Positions 27,831 through 34,662 of a stretch of 64,000 nucleotides of DNA are shown piece by piece. Position 1 is the first letter of the stretch. Each line of letters begins with the position of its first letter. This DNA comes from UBA4085 sp964556755. GTDB lineage: Bacteria > Acidobacteriota > Aminicenantia > Aminicenantales > UBA4085. A model generated the notes under the pieces. It searched no databases. It was not told the origin of the DNA and worked only from the letters and a program-made list of their open reading frames with translations. The stretch covers positions 248,001-312,000 of the forward strand of contig CAZKXI010000001.1 in the NCBI GenBank assembly GCA_964556755.1. The letters are read 5' to 3'. The position numbers and the translations under genes are program-made.

Positions 27831-27961
27831 AGGGCGAGGCGCTTCCTGCCTTTCGCCCGGCGGTTCTTGATGACCTTCTGTCCGCCGGGAGTGCTCATGC
27901 GGACCAGGAACCCGTGGGTTTTCTTGCGCTTGAGATTGTTGGGCTTGAACGTAGGCTTCAT
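27827..27961 (-). CDS. rpmH: Large ribosomal subunit protein bL34
   Basis: A protein of 44 residues, highly basic, starting MKPTFKPNNLKRKKTHGF and containing RAKGRKRL at the end, the full bL34 pattern. ATG at 27959-27961 has AAGGA 9 bases upstream and a strong promoter at 27985-28013. It heads the rpmH-rnpA-yidD-yidC run. dnaA, often divergent from rpmH in other bacteria, is replaced here by carD. Confidence 0.96.
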   Translation of the reverse strand: MKPTFKPNNLKRKKTHGFLVRMSTPGGQKVIKNRRAKGRKRLAL

Positions 27962-27984
27962 GAGAACAGTCCTTGTGAGGCGCT

Positions 27985-28013
27985 ATGGTAATCGACCGGC
28001 GGCTTTCTGTCAA
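27985..28013 (-). promoter_or_regulatory. Sigma-70-type promoter of rpmH
   Basis: On the minus strand TTGACA (28008-28013) is followed after 17 bases by TACCAT (27985-27990), 23 bases before the rpmH ATG. This fits a strong housekeeping promoter for the ribosomal-protein-led run. Confidence 0.8.
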
Positions 28014-28079
28014 GCCGAAAGTTCCGGCCAACAGCCGCGAAATGAAGCAGTTGGCGGGCGAGAATCCCGAGGCCGCCGT

Positions 28080-28109
28080 TTGACTCCGCCCGGCAAAAAC
28101 GTGTATAAT
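28080..28109 (+). promoter_or_regulatory. Sigma-70-type promoter of carD, overlapping the start region
   Basis: TTGACT (28080-28085), an 18-base spacer and a perfect TATAAT (28104-28109). The carD ATG is at 28120, only 10 bases after the -10 box, so a start about 7 bases downstream leaves a leader of some four bases and no room for a ribosome site. The mRNA should be leaderless or nearly so. Confidence 0.78.
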
Positions 28110-28119
28110 AGTGTTTCTC

Positions 28120-28638
28120 ATGGATTCTTTCAAGATCGGCGACAGAGTCATCTATCCCAACCAGGGCCTCGGCGTCATCGAGGACGTCCAAGACCAGGCC
28201 TACGACGGCGAGCAGTTCCGGATCTACTGCCTCCGCATCAAGGCCAACAACACGCTGGTCATGGTCCCGGCGGCGTCCGCCGAGGAGATGGGCATCCGCA
28301 AGCTGATCAACGAGCGGACCGTCAAGCAGATCTTCGACTACCTCCGCAAGGGGGCCATCGAGGTCTCCATGAACTGGAAGGGCCGCTACAAGGAACACAT
28401 CAACCTGATGAAGTCGGGGACCATCTTCGACATGGTCGCGGTCCTCAAGAGCCTCTACTACCTCAGCCTGATCAAGCCCCTGTCCTTCCGCGAGAAGAAG
28501 ATGATGGAGAAGGCCAAGGAGCTGATCATCGCCGAGATCTGCGCCGCCTCCTCCCTGGCCACGCCCCAGATCGAGCGCAAGATCGAGCAGACCCTGGCCA
28601 GCTGCTTCAAGGACGTCAAGCCCGGCCTCGAAGCCTGA
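28120..28638 (+). CDS. carD: CarD/CdnL-family transcription regulator
   Basis: A protein of 172 residues. The N-terminal Tudor-like RNA-polymerase-interacting domain (FKIGDRVIYPNQGLGVIEDV) is followed by the helical CdnL C-terminal domain (KERIN-type helices; YYLSLIKPLSFREKKMMEKAKELI). CarD binds the RNAP beta subunit and stabilises open complexes, chiefly at rRNA and housekeeping promoters. A GTG at 28111 is in frame but overlaps the promoter, so ATG 28120 is chosen. It is probably co-transcribed with the CNNM gene (10-base gap) and smpB. Confidence 0.93.
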   Translation: MDSFKIGDRVIYPNQGLGVIEDVQDQAYDGEQFRIYCLRIKANNTLVMVPAASAEEMGIRKLINERTVKQIFDYLRKGAIEVSMNWKGRYKEHINLMKSGTIFDMVAVLKSLYYLSLIKPLSFREKKMMEKAKELIIAEICAASSLATPQIERKIEQTLASCFKDVKPGLEA

Positions 28639-28648
28639 GGGTTCGGCC

Positions 28649-29920
28649 ATGACCCTCGTCCCCGTCCTCCTGTTCCTGGCTTGCCTCCTGCTGAGCGCCT
28701 TCTTCTCCTCCTCCGAGACCGCCTTCGTCGCCTCCAATCCCTACACCCTGGAATACCTGGAGAAGAAGGGCTCCCGCCGGGCCGGCCTCGTCCGCCGCAT
28801 GCTGGCCCGGCTGGACGACCTGATCACGACCATCCTCATCGGCAACACCCTGGTCAACGCCGCGGCCGCCTCGCTGGCCACCTACATCATCTCCACGCTC
28901 CTGCCCGGCAATCCCCAGGCGGTCCTGCTGTCCACCGCGGTGACGACGGTCCTGCTGCTCTTCTTCAGCGAGATCAATCCCAAGATCTACGCCGCTTACA
29001 ACCCCCATAAGCTGGCCTTCCTCTTCGCCCGGCCGCTGCGCGGGCTGATGGTCCTTCTCTCGCCCCTGGTCCAGGCCTTCACCTTCCTCTCCAGCCTCCT
29101 GTTCCGCAAGTCGCGCGAGAGCTCGCCCCACCTGGCCAAGGCCATCTCCGAGGAGGAGACCAAGGTCTTCCTGACCACCGGCGTGCAGGGCATGTCGGCC
29201 TTCCGCAAGCAGATGATCTCCGGCATCCTCGACCTGGCCTCCCGCCCGATCCGCGACATCATGACGCCGCGGCCGCGGATCAAGTTCCTGGACATCCAAG
29301 CCAGCCCGGAGCAGATCCTGGAGACCATCACGAGCGAGGAGTTCTCCCGCTACCCGGTCTGCCGCGGCCGCCTGGACCACATCGAGGGGCTCGTCCACAG
29401 CAAGGACGTCATCCCCTTCCTCATCCGCCGGGAGCCGATCGTCCTTCAACGCTTCCTGCGCAAGCCCTACTACATCCCCGAGTCGGCCTCGGTCGAGAGC
29501 GCCCTGGTCCAGATGCGGGAGAACGCCGTGCACCTGGCCTTCGTCATCGACGAGTTCGGGAACATGGAAGGCATCATCACCCTGGAGGACCTGATCGAGG
29601 AGATCGTCGGCGACATCCAGGACGAGTACGACGTCAAGGAAGAGGACGGCTGGACGCCGCTCCCGGGCGGCGGCTGGGCCATCAAGGGCGCCGCCCCGGT
29701 CAAGGACCTCAACGGGAAGCTCGGCCTGGGCCTGCCGGAGAGCGCTGACTACGCCACCTTGGCCGGCTTCTTCCTGCTGGAGTTCGGCCGCATCCCGCGG
29801 GAGAAGGACGCCCTGGACTACGGCGGCCGCCGCTTCACCGTGGAGCGGATGGCCAAGCGGCACATCAGCCTGATCCGGGTCGAGACCCTGCCGGCGGGAG
29901 CCGGGGGGGAGGGCCGATGA
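28649..29920 (+). CDS. CNNM/CorC-type transporter-associated membrane protein
   Basis: A protein of 423 residues with the hemolysin-C-like layout. An N-terminal DUF21/CNNM membrane domain has three to four helices (LLLSAFFSSSETAFVASNP, IGNTLVNAAAASLATYI). Two CBS domains follow (SRPIRDIMTPR about residue 200; AFVIDEFGNMEGIITLEDL about residue 297), then a C-terminal CorC_HlyC domain (YATLAGFFLLEFGRIPREKD). Relatives act in Mg2+ or Co2+ export, often as Na+-coupled exporters. Substrate here is not shown. It overlaps smpB by 4 bases. Confidence 0.9.
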   Translation: MTLVPVLLFLACLLLSAFFSSSETAFVASNPYTLEYLEKKGSRRAGLVRRMLARLDDLITTILIGNTLVNAAAASLATYIISTLLPGNPQAVLLSTAVTTVLLLFFSEINPKIYAAYNPHKLAFLFARPLRGLMVLLSPLVQAFTFLSSLLFRKSRESSPHLAKAISEEETKVFLTTGVQGMSAFRKQMISGILDLASRPIRDIMTPRPRIKFLDIQASPEQILETITSEEFSRYPVCRGRLDHIEGLVHSKDVIPFLIRREPIVLQRFLRKPYYIPESASVESALVQMRENAVHLAFVIDEFGNMEGIITLEDLIEEIVGDIQDEYDVKEEDGWTPLPGGGWAIKGAAPVKDLNGKLGLGLPESADYATLAGFFLLEFGRIPREKDALDYGGRRFTVERMAKRHISLIRVETLPAGAGGEGR

Positions 29921-30369
29921 AGGTCGTCGCGGTCAACAAGCCGGCCTACTTCAACTACGAGATCCTGGAGACGATCGAGGCCGGCATCGCCCTCCTCGGC
30001 AGCGAGGTCAAGTCGATCCGCGACGGCCGGGTCTCGCTGAAGGACAGCTTCGCCGACGTCAAGGGCTCGGAGATCATCCTCTTCCATCTCCACATCAGCC
30101 CCTACGAAGGGGCCAACATCTTCAACCACGACCCGCTCCGGTCGCGCAAGCTCCTCCTCCACCGACGGGAGATTCGCCGCCTGACCGGCAAGATCAAGGA
30201 GCGCGGCCTGACCCTGATCCCGACCAAGATCGTGTTCAACGACAAGGGCCTGGTCAAGATCGAGCTGGGGCTGGCCAAGGGCAAGAAGCTCTACGAGAAG
30301 AGGGAAGCGATCAAGGACCGCGACACGGCCCGCGAAGCCAGGGCCGCGCTAAAGCACGGCCGGCGCTAG
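29917..30369 (+). CDS. smpB: SsrA-binding protein SmpB
   Basis: A protein of 150 residues with the SmpB oligonucleotide-binding fold: NKPAYFNYEILETIEAGI, LLGSEVKSIRDGRVSLKDSF, and the C-terminal basic tail KKLYEKREAIKDRDTARE, which enters the mRNA channel. It delivers tmRNA to stalled ribosomes. tmRNA itself is not in this window. Its 3' end overlaps convergent pdxA by 21 bases. Confidence 0.97.
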   Translation: MKVVAVNKPAYFNYEILETIEAGIALLGSEVKSIRDGRVSLKDSFADVKGSEIILFHLHISPYEGANIFNHDPLRSRKLLLHRREIRRLTGKIKERGLTLIPTKIVFNDKGLVKIELGLAKGKKLYEKREAIKDRDTAREARAALKHGRR

Positions 30370-31329
30370 CTCGACCGCCAGGCGGATCGCCTCGGCCGTG
30401 CTTTGGGGGTTGGCCAGGTTCTTCCCCGCGATGTCGAAGGCCGTGCCGTGGTCGGGGGACGTCCGCAGGAAAGGCAGGCCCAGGGTGGCGTTGACGCCCG
30501 TATCGAAGGCTTCCAGCTTGAAGGGGATCAGCCCCTGGTCGTGGTACAGGGCGATGACGATCCGCCGCGGCCGGCCGTAGGCCATGCGGAAGACGACGTC
30601 GGGAGGATAAGGGCCGGAGATGTCCGCCCCGGCCGCCCGGGCTTCCGCCACCGCGGGCGCGATGACCTCGATCTCCTCCCGGCCCATCAGCCCGTTCTCC
30701 CCGGCGTGGGGATTGACGCCCGCGACCAAGTAGTGATGGACGCCCGGCCGGGCCTTCTCGACGCCCCGTCTCAGGGTGGCGATGAACGCCACCAAAGCGG
30801 CTTTGTCCAGCCGGTCGAGGGCCCGGCGCAAGGGCAGATGATGCGAGAACAGGGCCACGACCAGCTTCTCCGACCAGAAGGACATGATCGCTCCCGGGTA
30901 GATGGTCTCCAGGTACTCGGTGTGTCCGTGGTAGGGGATGCCCGCCAGGCTCCAGGACAGCTTGGAGATGGGGGCCGTGACGACGGCCTGGATGCGCCCG
31001 GCCCGGGCTGCCTCGAGGGCCGCCTGGAAGAAGGCGAAGGAGGCTTTCCCGTTCTCAGCCGACGGCTCTCCCCGGCACGGGGGAAGCGGGCCGACCGGAA
31101 CCTCGGCCAGGGAGAAGCGGGCCTCCGAATCCCCGCCGCCAAGGCCGAAAGAGACCGCTTCCAGGCTCATCCCGAGGGCCCGCTCTTCGCGCCGGACGAG
31201 ATCCTCCGTGCCGAAGAGGACGTAGCGGGCGGGCGGGAGCTCGGGCCAGCGGAGCAGGGCTTTGAGGACGATCTCGGGCCCGATGCCGCCGGGGTCACCC
31301 AGGGTGACGCCGATGCGGGGCAGGCTCAT
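30349..31329 (-). CDS. pdxA: 4-hydroxythreonine-4-phosphate dehydrogenase PdxA
   Basis: A protein of 326 residues. It starts RIGVTLGDPGGIGPEI, the family signature, and continues with the metal-binding AGIPYHGHTEYL, NPHAGENGLMG and the C-terminal LYHDQGLIPFK plus LRTSPDHGTAFDIAG. It oxidises 4-phospho-hydroxythreonine in vitamin B6 synthesis; some paralogues act on other hydroxy acids. The start overlaps the hfq-like stop by 4 bases, so the two are co-translated. Convergent overlap with smpB at the 3' end. Confidence 0.94.
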   Translation of the reverse strand: MSLPRIGVTLGDPGGIGPEIVLKALLRWPELPPARYVLFGTEDLVRREERALGMSLEAVSFGLGGGDSEARFSLAEVPVGPLPPCRGEPSAENGKASFAFFQAALEAARAGRIQAVVTAPISKLSWSLAGIPYHGHTEYLETIYPGAIMSFWSEKLVVALFSHHLPLRRALDRLDKAALVAFIATLRRGVEKARPGVHHYLVAGVNPHAGENGLMGREEIEVIAPAVAEARAAGADISGPYPPDVVFRMAYGRPRRIVIALYHDQGLIPFKLEAFDTGVNATLGLPFLRTSPDHGTAFDIAGKNLANPQSTAEAIRLAVELAPAVL

Positions 31330-31793
31330 CGACGGTCGTCCGGCTCGCCTTCGCCGCCTTCCTTGCCCTCGTCCAGCTTGTAGAGGTACTTGACGGCGTG
31401 CTTGTAGACAAGCAGATTGGGGGCGCCGTCGCGGTTGAGCTTGATGCAGGACCGGTCGTACCATTCGATGTACCCGTCGATCCGCTCGCCGTCGGTGAAG
31501 ACCACCGCCATGGGCGTCTTCTTGCTCATCTGCTTGAGATAGTAGTAGCTCTCGGCCGAGGTGTCGGTCGGCGGATGCATCTTCTTCTGCGTATGCGGGC
31601 CGCCCTGGGGGTGAAGCCCGGGCCCGTGCCCGGGGGAAGGGCGGCCGCCCATCGCGGCGCCGGGGCGGGGATCGTAGCCGGGCCGCGGGGCCGGGGGACG
31701 GGGCGCCGGGGCCGGCGGCGGCTCAGGGGCCTCGGCAGCCTTCATCTTCTCTTTTATCTCGGCGAGATTGGGGCGGACCAGGCGTCTGTTCAT
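31326..31793 (-). CDS. hfq: Hfq-like RNA-binding protein with long disordered N-terminal extension
   Basis: A protein of 155 residues whose C-terminal half is an Hfq Sm fold. Sm1 spans about residues 82-121 (YYLKQMSKKTPMAVVFTDG, GYIEWYDRSCIKL) and Sm2 is LLVYKHAVKYL, close to the YKHAI of canonical Hfq. Ordinary Hfq starts with the Sm fold; here about 80 residues, mostly Pro, Gly and Ala, come first, and a short acidic tail follows. ATG at 31791-31793 has AGGAG 7 bases upstream and its own promoter. The frame is open further upstream but enters an intergenic repeat. Likely role: sRNA chaperone or a divergent Sm protein. Confidence 0.82.
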   Translation of the reverse strand: MNRRLVRPNLAEIKEKMKAAEAPEPPPAPAPRPPAPRPGYDPRPGAAMGGRPSPGHGPGLHPQGGPHTQKKMHPPTDTSAESYYYLKQMSKKTPMAVVFTDGERIDGYIEWYDRSCIKLNRDGAPNLLVYKHAVKYLYKLDEGKEGGEGEPDDRR

Positions 31794-31839
31794 GGGACGG
31801 CTCCTGTCGGGATTCGGAATAAATCCCTTGTTACTCTTT

Positions 31840-31868
31840 ATGATACCACTCCACCAAGCGGCGTTCAA
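31840..31868 (-). promoter_or_regulatory. Sigma-70-type promoter of hfq-pdxA
   Basis: Minus-strand TTGAAC (31863-31868), 17-base spacer, TATCAT (31840-31845), 47 bases ahead of the chosen hfq start. It lies just outside the inverted-repeat element that starts at 31876. Confidence 0.65.
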
Positions 31869-31875
31869 ACAAAAA

Positions 31876-32089
31876 GGTTCTTCGCCGATTTCCGGGAAGT
31901 GCGGTTCAGGGTATCGTCCCGGCTGCTTGGTTGAGCCTGCTCCTATGTCCTGATTGGGCCGTGGTGTCCTAGATCGATTCTGCTCGAAGCTCTCCATTTG
32001 GTGGCTACCTACACGGGCTCAACCCGCGCTTCTCCGCCGTTGGCCGATACCCAGAACCGCTTGGCCTTCCCGGAAATCGGCGAAGAACC
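31876..32089. repeat. Intergenic element with perfect 24-base terminal inverted repeats, copy B
   Basis: Best-preserved member of the family. Left end 31876-31899 (GGTTCTTCGCCGATTTCCGG...) and right end 32066-32089 are perfect inverted copies; partial pairing continues inward (GGTTCAGGGTATCG against CGATACCCAGAACC). The interior holds a module shared with copy C in the opposite orientation: minus-strand CGGCCAACGGCGGAGAAGCG, GAGCCCGTGTAGG, ATGGAGAGC, GGCCCAATC and CATAGGAGCAGGCTCAACC. No target-site duplication or open frame is evident. It fills the gap between hfq and the SGNH gene. It could be a MITE, a structured RNA, or both. Confidence 0.82.
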
Positions 32090-32092
32090 GGA

Positions 32093-32749
32093 TTAAAGGA
32101 GGGGTTTGAGGGCCCGGTGCCAGCCGGCCGCCAGCGCCTTGTAGCCCTCGCGGGAAGGATGGACGTCGGGCAGCAGGTCGGGGCGTCCCGCGAAGATGGC
32201 ATGGTTGTCGACGAAGGGTATGCCGGAGCCCTCGGCCAGCCGGCGGATGGCGGGATTGATCTCGGCGGTCACCCGCCGCTGCGAATCCTCGTCGAAGACG
32301 AAAGCCCGGCCGGCCGGGACAGGCGGGATCGAGCCCAGCAGGATGCGCGCCGGCTTTCCGGTCCGGCCGCGGAGCTCGCCGAGACGGCGCAGGATCTCGC
32401 GCATGTTGGCCTCGAACTCCGGCGTCGGCGTCCGGTCGAGGTCCGTCCGGACGTCGTTGGTCCCCAGCTGCAGCAGGATGAAGTCCGGCTTCAGCGCCCG
32501 CAGCTCGGCCTCGTTGTGGCCCAGGTAGCTGAGGTACTCGGCCGAGCGGTTGCCGCTGCGGCCGCGGTTCAAAACCCGGGCCCGGATGCCGTCGGCGGCC
32601 AGGAGCCGCTGCAGGTAGTGGGGGTATCCGCCCGCGGTGATGCTGTCGCCGCAGCAGAGGATGATCACGCCGCGGGGCGGGGCCACGCAGACGGCGACGA
32701 AGAACGGCAGGAGCAGCAGCACCGACACCCGCCCGATCTGAATCTGCAC
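32093..32749 (-). CDS. Secreted SGNH/GDSL-family hydrolase
   Basis: A protein of 218 residues with an N-terminal export helix (RVSVLLLLPFFVAVCVA). All four SGNH blocks are present: CGDSITAGGYP (nucleophile Ser), NRGRSGNRS, LQLGTNDVRTD and the C-terminal DVHPSREGY (Asp-His). It should hydrolyse ester or acetyl groups, for example on glycans or lipids. It stands alone on the minus strand; its stop codon lies 3 bases outside the repeat at 31876-32089. Confidence 0.88.
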   Translation of the reverse strand: MQIQIGRVSVLLLLPFFVAVCVAPPRGVIILCCGDSITAGGYPHYLQRLLAADGIRARVLNRGRSGNRSAEYLSYLGHNEAELRALKPDFILLQLGTNDVRTDLDRTPTPEFEANMREILRRLGELRGRTGKPARILLGSIPPVPAGRAFVFDEDSQRRVTAEINPAIRRLAEGSGIPFVDNHAIFAGRPDLLPDVHPSREGYKALAAGWHRALKPLL

Positions 32750-32797
32750 GGATGCATTCTAGCCCCGGCAAGGCCCGGGCGGCAAGGCCCGGCCGCG

Positions 32798-32826
32798 TTG
32801 ACAGCCCGGCCCGGGAGGGCTAAAAT
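32798..32826 (+). promoter_or_regulatory. Sigma-70-type promoter of the metal-efflux operon
   Basis: TTGACA (32798-32803), 17-base spacer, TAAAAT (32821-32826). The first gene's ATG (32833) is only 6 bases after the -10 box, so transcription should begin at or next to the start codon, giving a leaderless mRNA. The spacer holds the palindrome-like GCCCGGCCCGGGAGGGC, a possible operator. Confidence 0.75.
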
Positions 32827-32832
32827 CCTCTT

Positions 32833-33288
32833 ATGTCGATCGGAAATGGAAGTCGGACGTCGCGGACCGCGTGGGGGGCCTTGGCCGTCCTCCTCCACGT
32901 GGCCTTCGCCGTCCTGGCGGTCACCCCTCCGGTCGCCCTCTGCCACCGGGCCGACGGCGGTACGGCGATCGAGGTCTCGGCCCCGTGGGCCCTCTGCTCC
33001 TGCGCCGAGTGCGAGCACTGCCTGGCCCGCATGAACGAGCCGAAGGCCGAGGCCTCCCCGGCCGCCTCGCTCGCGCCCTGCCGCTGCGACCACGAGCCGA
33101 TCCGACTCGCCGCGGCCCGCTCCTCGCTCCGCCGCGATGACGGGACGCGGGACATCCATCCGTCCCCGGCGCCCGCCGCCGAGCCCTTCGAGCCTTCCGC
33201 CTCTCTCCGGGCCGCGGCCCTCTCCGCGCCGGCTTGGGCCGCCCCGCCCCCCGCGGCTTCGGGCCGCGACGCCCGCCTCCGCTGCTGA
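32833..33288 (+). CDS. Cys-rich membrane-anchored protein leading metal-efflux operon
   Basis: A protein of 151 residues not matching a family I can name. A hydrophobic segment (residues about 12-34) is followed by a periplasmic part with seven cysteines in a compact pattern: Cys37, then CSCAECEHC (55-63), then CRCDHE (83-88). The rest is Ala/Pro-rich. The Cys/His clusters suggest binding of a soft metal such as Cu+, Ag+ or Zn2+. As first gene of the cusCBA-like operon it is a plausible metallochaperone or sensor. The mRNA seems leaderless. Codon bias in the last third is extreme, so the exact C-terminus is less certain. Confidence 0.65.
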   Translation: MSIGNGSRTSRTAWGALAVLLHVAFAVLAVTPPVALCHRADGGTAIEVSAPWALCSCAECEHCLARMNEPKAEASPAASLAPCRCDHEPIRLAAARSSLRRDDGTRDIHPSPAPAAEPFEPSASLRAAALSAPAWAAPPPAASGRDARLRC

Positions 33289-33373
33289 GACGGGCCTCAG
33301 GATCCCCTCGGCCGGAGACGCGCCCGTCTCCAAGTCCCCGACGCCGATCCACGAAATCCCGCGGAGGATGCCC

Positions 33374-34651
33374 ATGTCCCGAAAAGACCCGTCTCGGGCC
33401 GGCCGCTGCCTCGCGGCCGCCCGATTTCTTCTTTGGCCGGCTCTGCTGGCCTCGATCCCGGCCGCGGCGGCCGCCCAGAGCCCCGCGCCCGTCCTGACCA
33501 TGGAGCAGGCCGTTGAGGCCGCTCTGGCCGGGCACCCCGACGTCGCGGCCGCCCAAGCCGGCATCGCGGCCGCCGCGGCCCGCCGGCGCCAAGCGGAGGC
33601 TCGTCCCGATCCGCGGCTGGCCTTCGGCACCGGCGGCCTCCCCTTCGGCCTGAAAAGCCGGGCCGGAAAGGAGTCCGAGATCGAGCTGGGGCTGGAGGGG
33701 ACCATCGAGATCTCCGGCAAGCGGGCTGCGAGGATCGAAGTCGGTCGCTACGACGAGGACATGGCCGCTCTCGAGCTGGAGCGCGTCCGCCTCGTCCTGG
33801 CCGCCCGGGTCCGCCGGGCCTACGTCCGGGCCTCCTGCGCCGACGAGGCCATGGCCCGGATCGCCCGGGCCGCCGAGCTGCTCGACCGGGTCGCGGAGGC
33901 CATCCAAGTCCAATACGCGGCCGGACGGGCCGCCTACGCGGACGTCCTGCGGGCCAGGGTGGACAAGGCCCGCCTGCTGGGCCGCATGGCCGAAGAGCGG
34001 CGCGAACGGCGGGCCGCGGCGGCCGAGCTGGGGGCCCTGATCGGCCGCGCCGCCGGCGACGACCTGAGGCTGACGCCCGGCCCTCCGGCCCCGACGCCCC
34101 TGGGGACGGCCGAGGAGATCCAGTCGGCGGCCTTGGCCGGCCGTCCCTCGATCCGGATCGCCGGCCTGCGGGCCGAGCAAGCTGCGGCCTCCGAGCGGCT
34201 GGCCGGCCTCAACCGGAGGCCCGATCTCGAAGCGGGGATCTATCTGCCCAGCAAGCGCCTGGCGGCTTGGGGCTTCTCGCTCGGGCTGACCCTGCCCCTC
34301 TCCTCCAAGCGCTGGTCCGGCGAGAGGGCCGAGGCCGCCGCGGTCCGCGCCGCCGGACAGGCCGCCCTGGACGGCTTGAAGCGCCGGCTGGCGGCCGAGG
34401 TCGAAGCCGCCTACGAATCCGTGCGGCTGGCCGACGAGCAGGCCCGCATCTTCGAAGACCGCCTCCTCGTCGACGTCGAGGACGAGCTCAAGGTCAGCCT
34501 CGATCTCTATGCCCTGGGCCGCCTGCAGGCCTACGCCTTGCTCGATCTCCACAGGGCCGCGGTCGAGGCCCGGCTGGAGCACCTGCGGGCGCTCTGCGGC
34601 CGGGCCTTGGCCCGGATCGACTTGGATGCGGCCGGCGAAGACATTTCCTGA
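33374..34651 (+). CDS. CusC/CzcC-type outer-membrane efflux channel
   Basis: A protein of 425 residues of the TolC superfamily, heavy-metal branch. A signal peptide (LLWPALLASIPAAAAA) is followed by two OEP repeats of long helices and beta segments (LTMEQAVEAALAGHPDVAAAQAGI; GFSLGLTLPLSSKRWSGERAEAA). It forms the outer-membrane duct of the tripartite pump with the next two genes. Start at ATG 33374, 6 bases after GGAGG; the ATG at 33368 abuts the ribosome site. The stop overlaps the next frame (TGATG). Confidence 0.88.
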   Translation: MSRKDPSRAGRCLAAARFLLWPALLASIPAAAAAQSPAPVLTMEQAVEAALAGHPDVAAAQAGIAAAAARRRQAEARPDPRLAFGTGGLPFGLKSRAGKESEIELGLEGTIEISGKRAARIEVGRYDEDMAALELERVRLVLAARVRRAYVRASCADEAMARIARAAELLDRVAEAIQVQYAAGRAAYADVLRARVDKARLLGRMAEERRERRAAAAELGALIGRAAGDDLRLTPGPPAPTPLGTAEEIQSAALAGRPSIRIAGLRAEQAAASERLAGLNRRPDLEAGIYLPSKRLAAWGFSLGLTLPLSSKRWSGERAEAAAVRAAGQAALDGLKRRLAAEVEAAYESVRLADEQARIFEDRLLVDVEDELKVSLDLYALGRLQAYALLDLHRAAVEARLEHLRALCGRALARIDLDAAGEDIS

Positions 34652-34662
34652 TGGAGAGCCTC

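Noticed and set aside
27962..28110. Origin of replication between rpmH and carD
   Set aside because: No DnaA-box (TTATCCACA-like) cluster and no AT-rich unwinding stretch; the gap is filled by two promoters.
31794..31997. N-terminal extension of the Hfq-like protein beyond 31793
   Set aside because: The extra residues run through the hfq promoter and into copy B; ATG 31793 has a good ribosome site.
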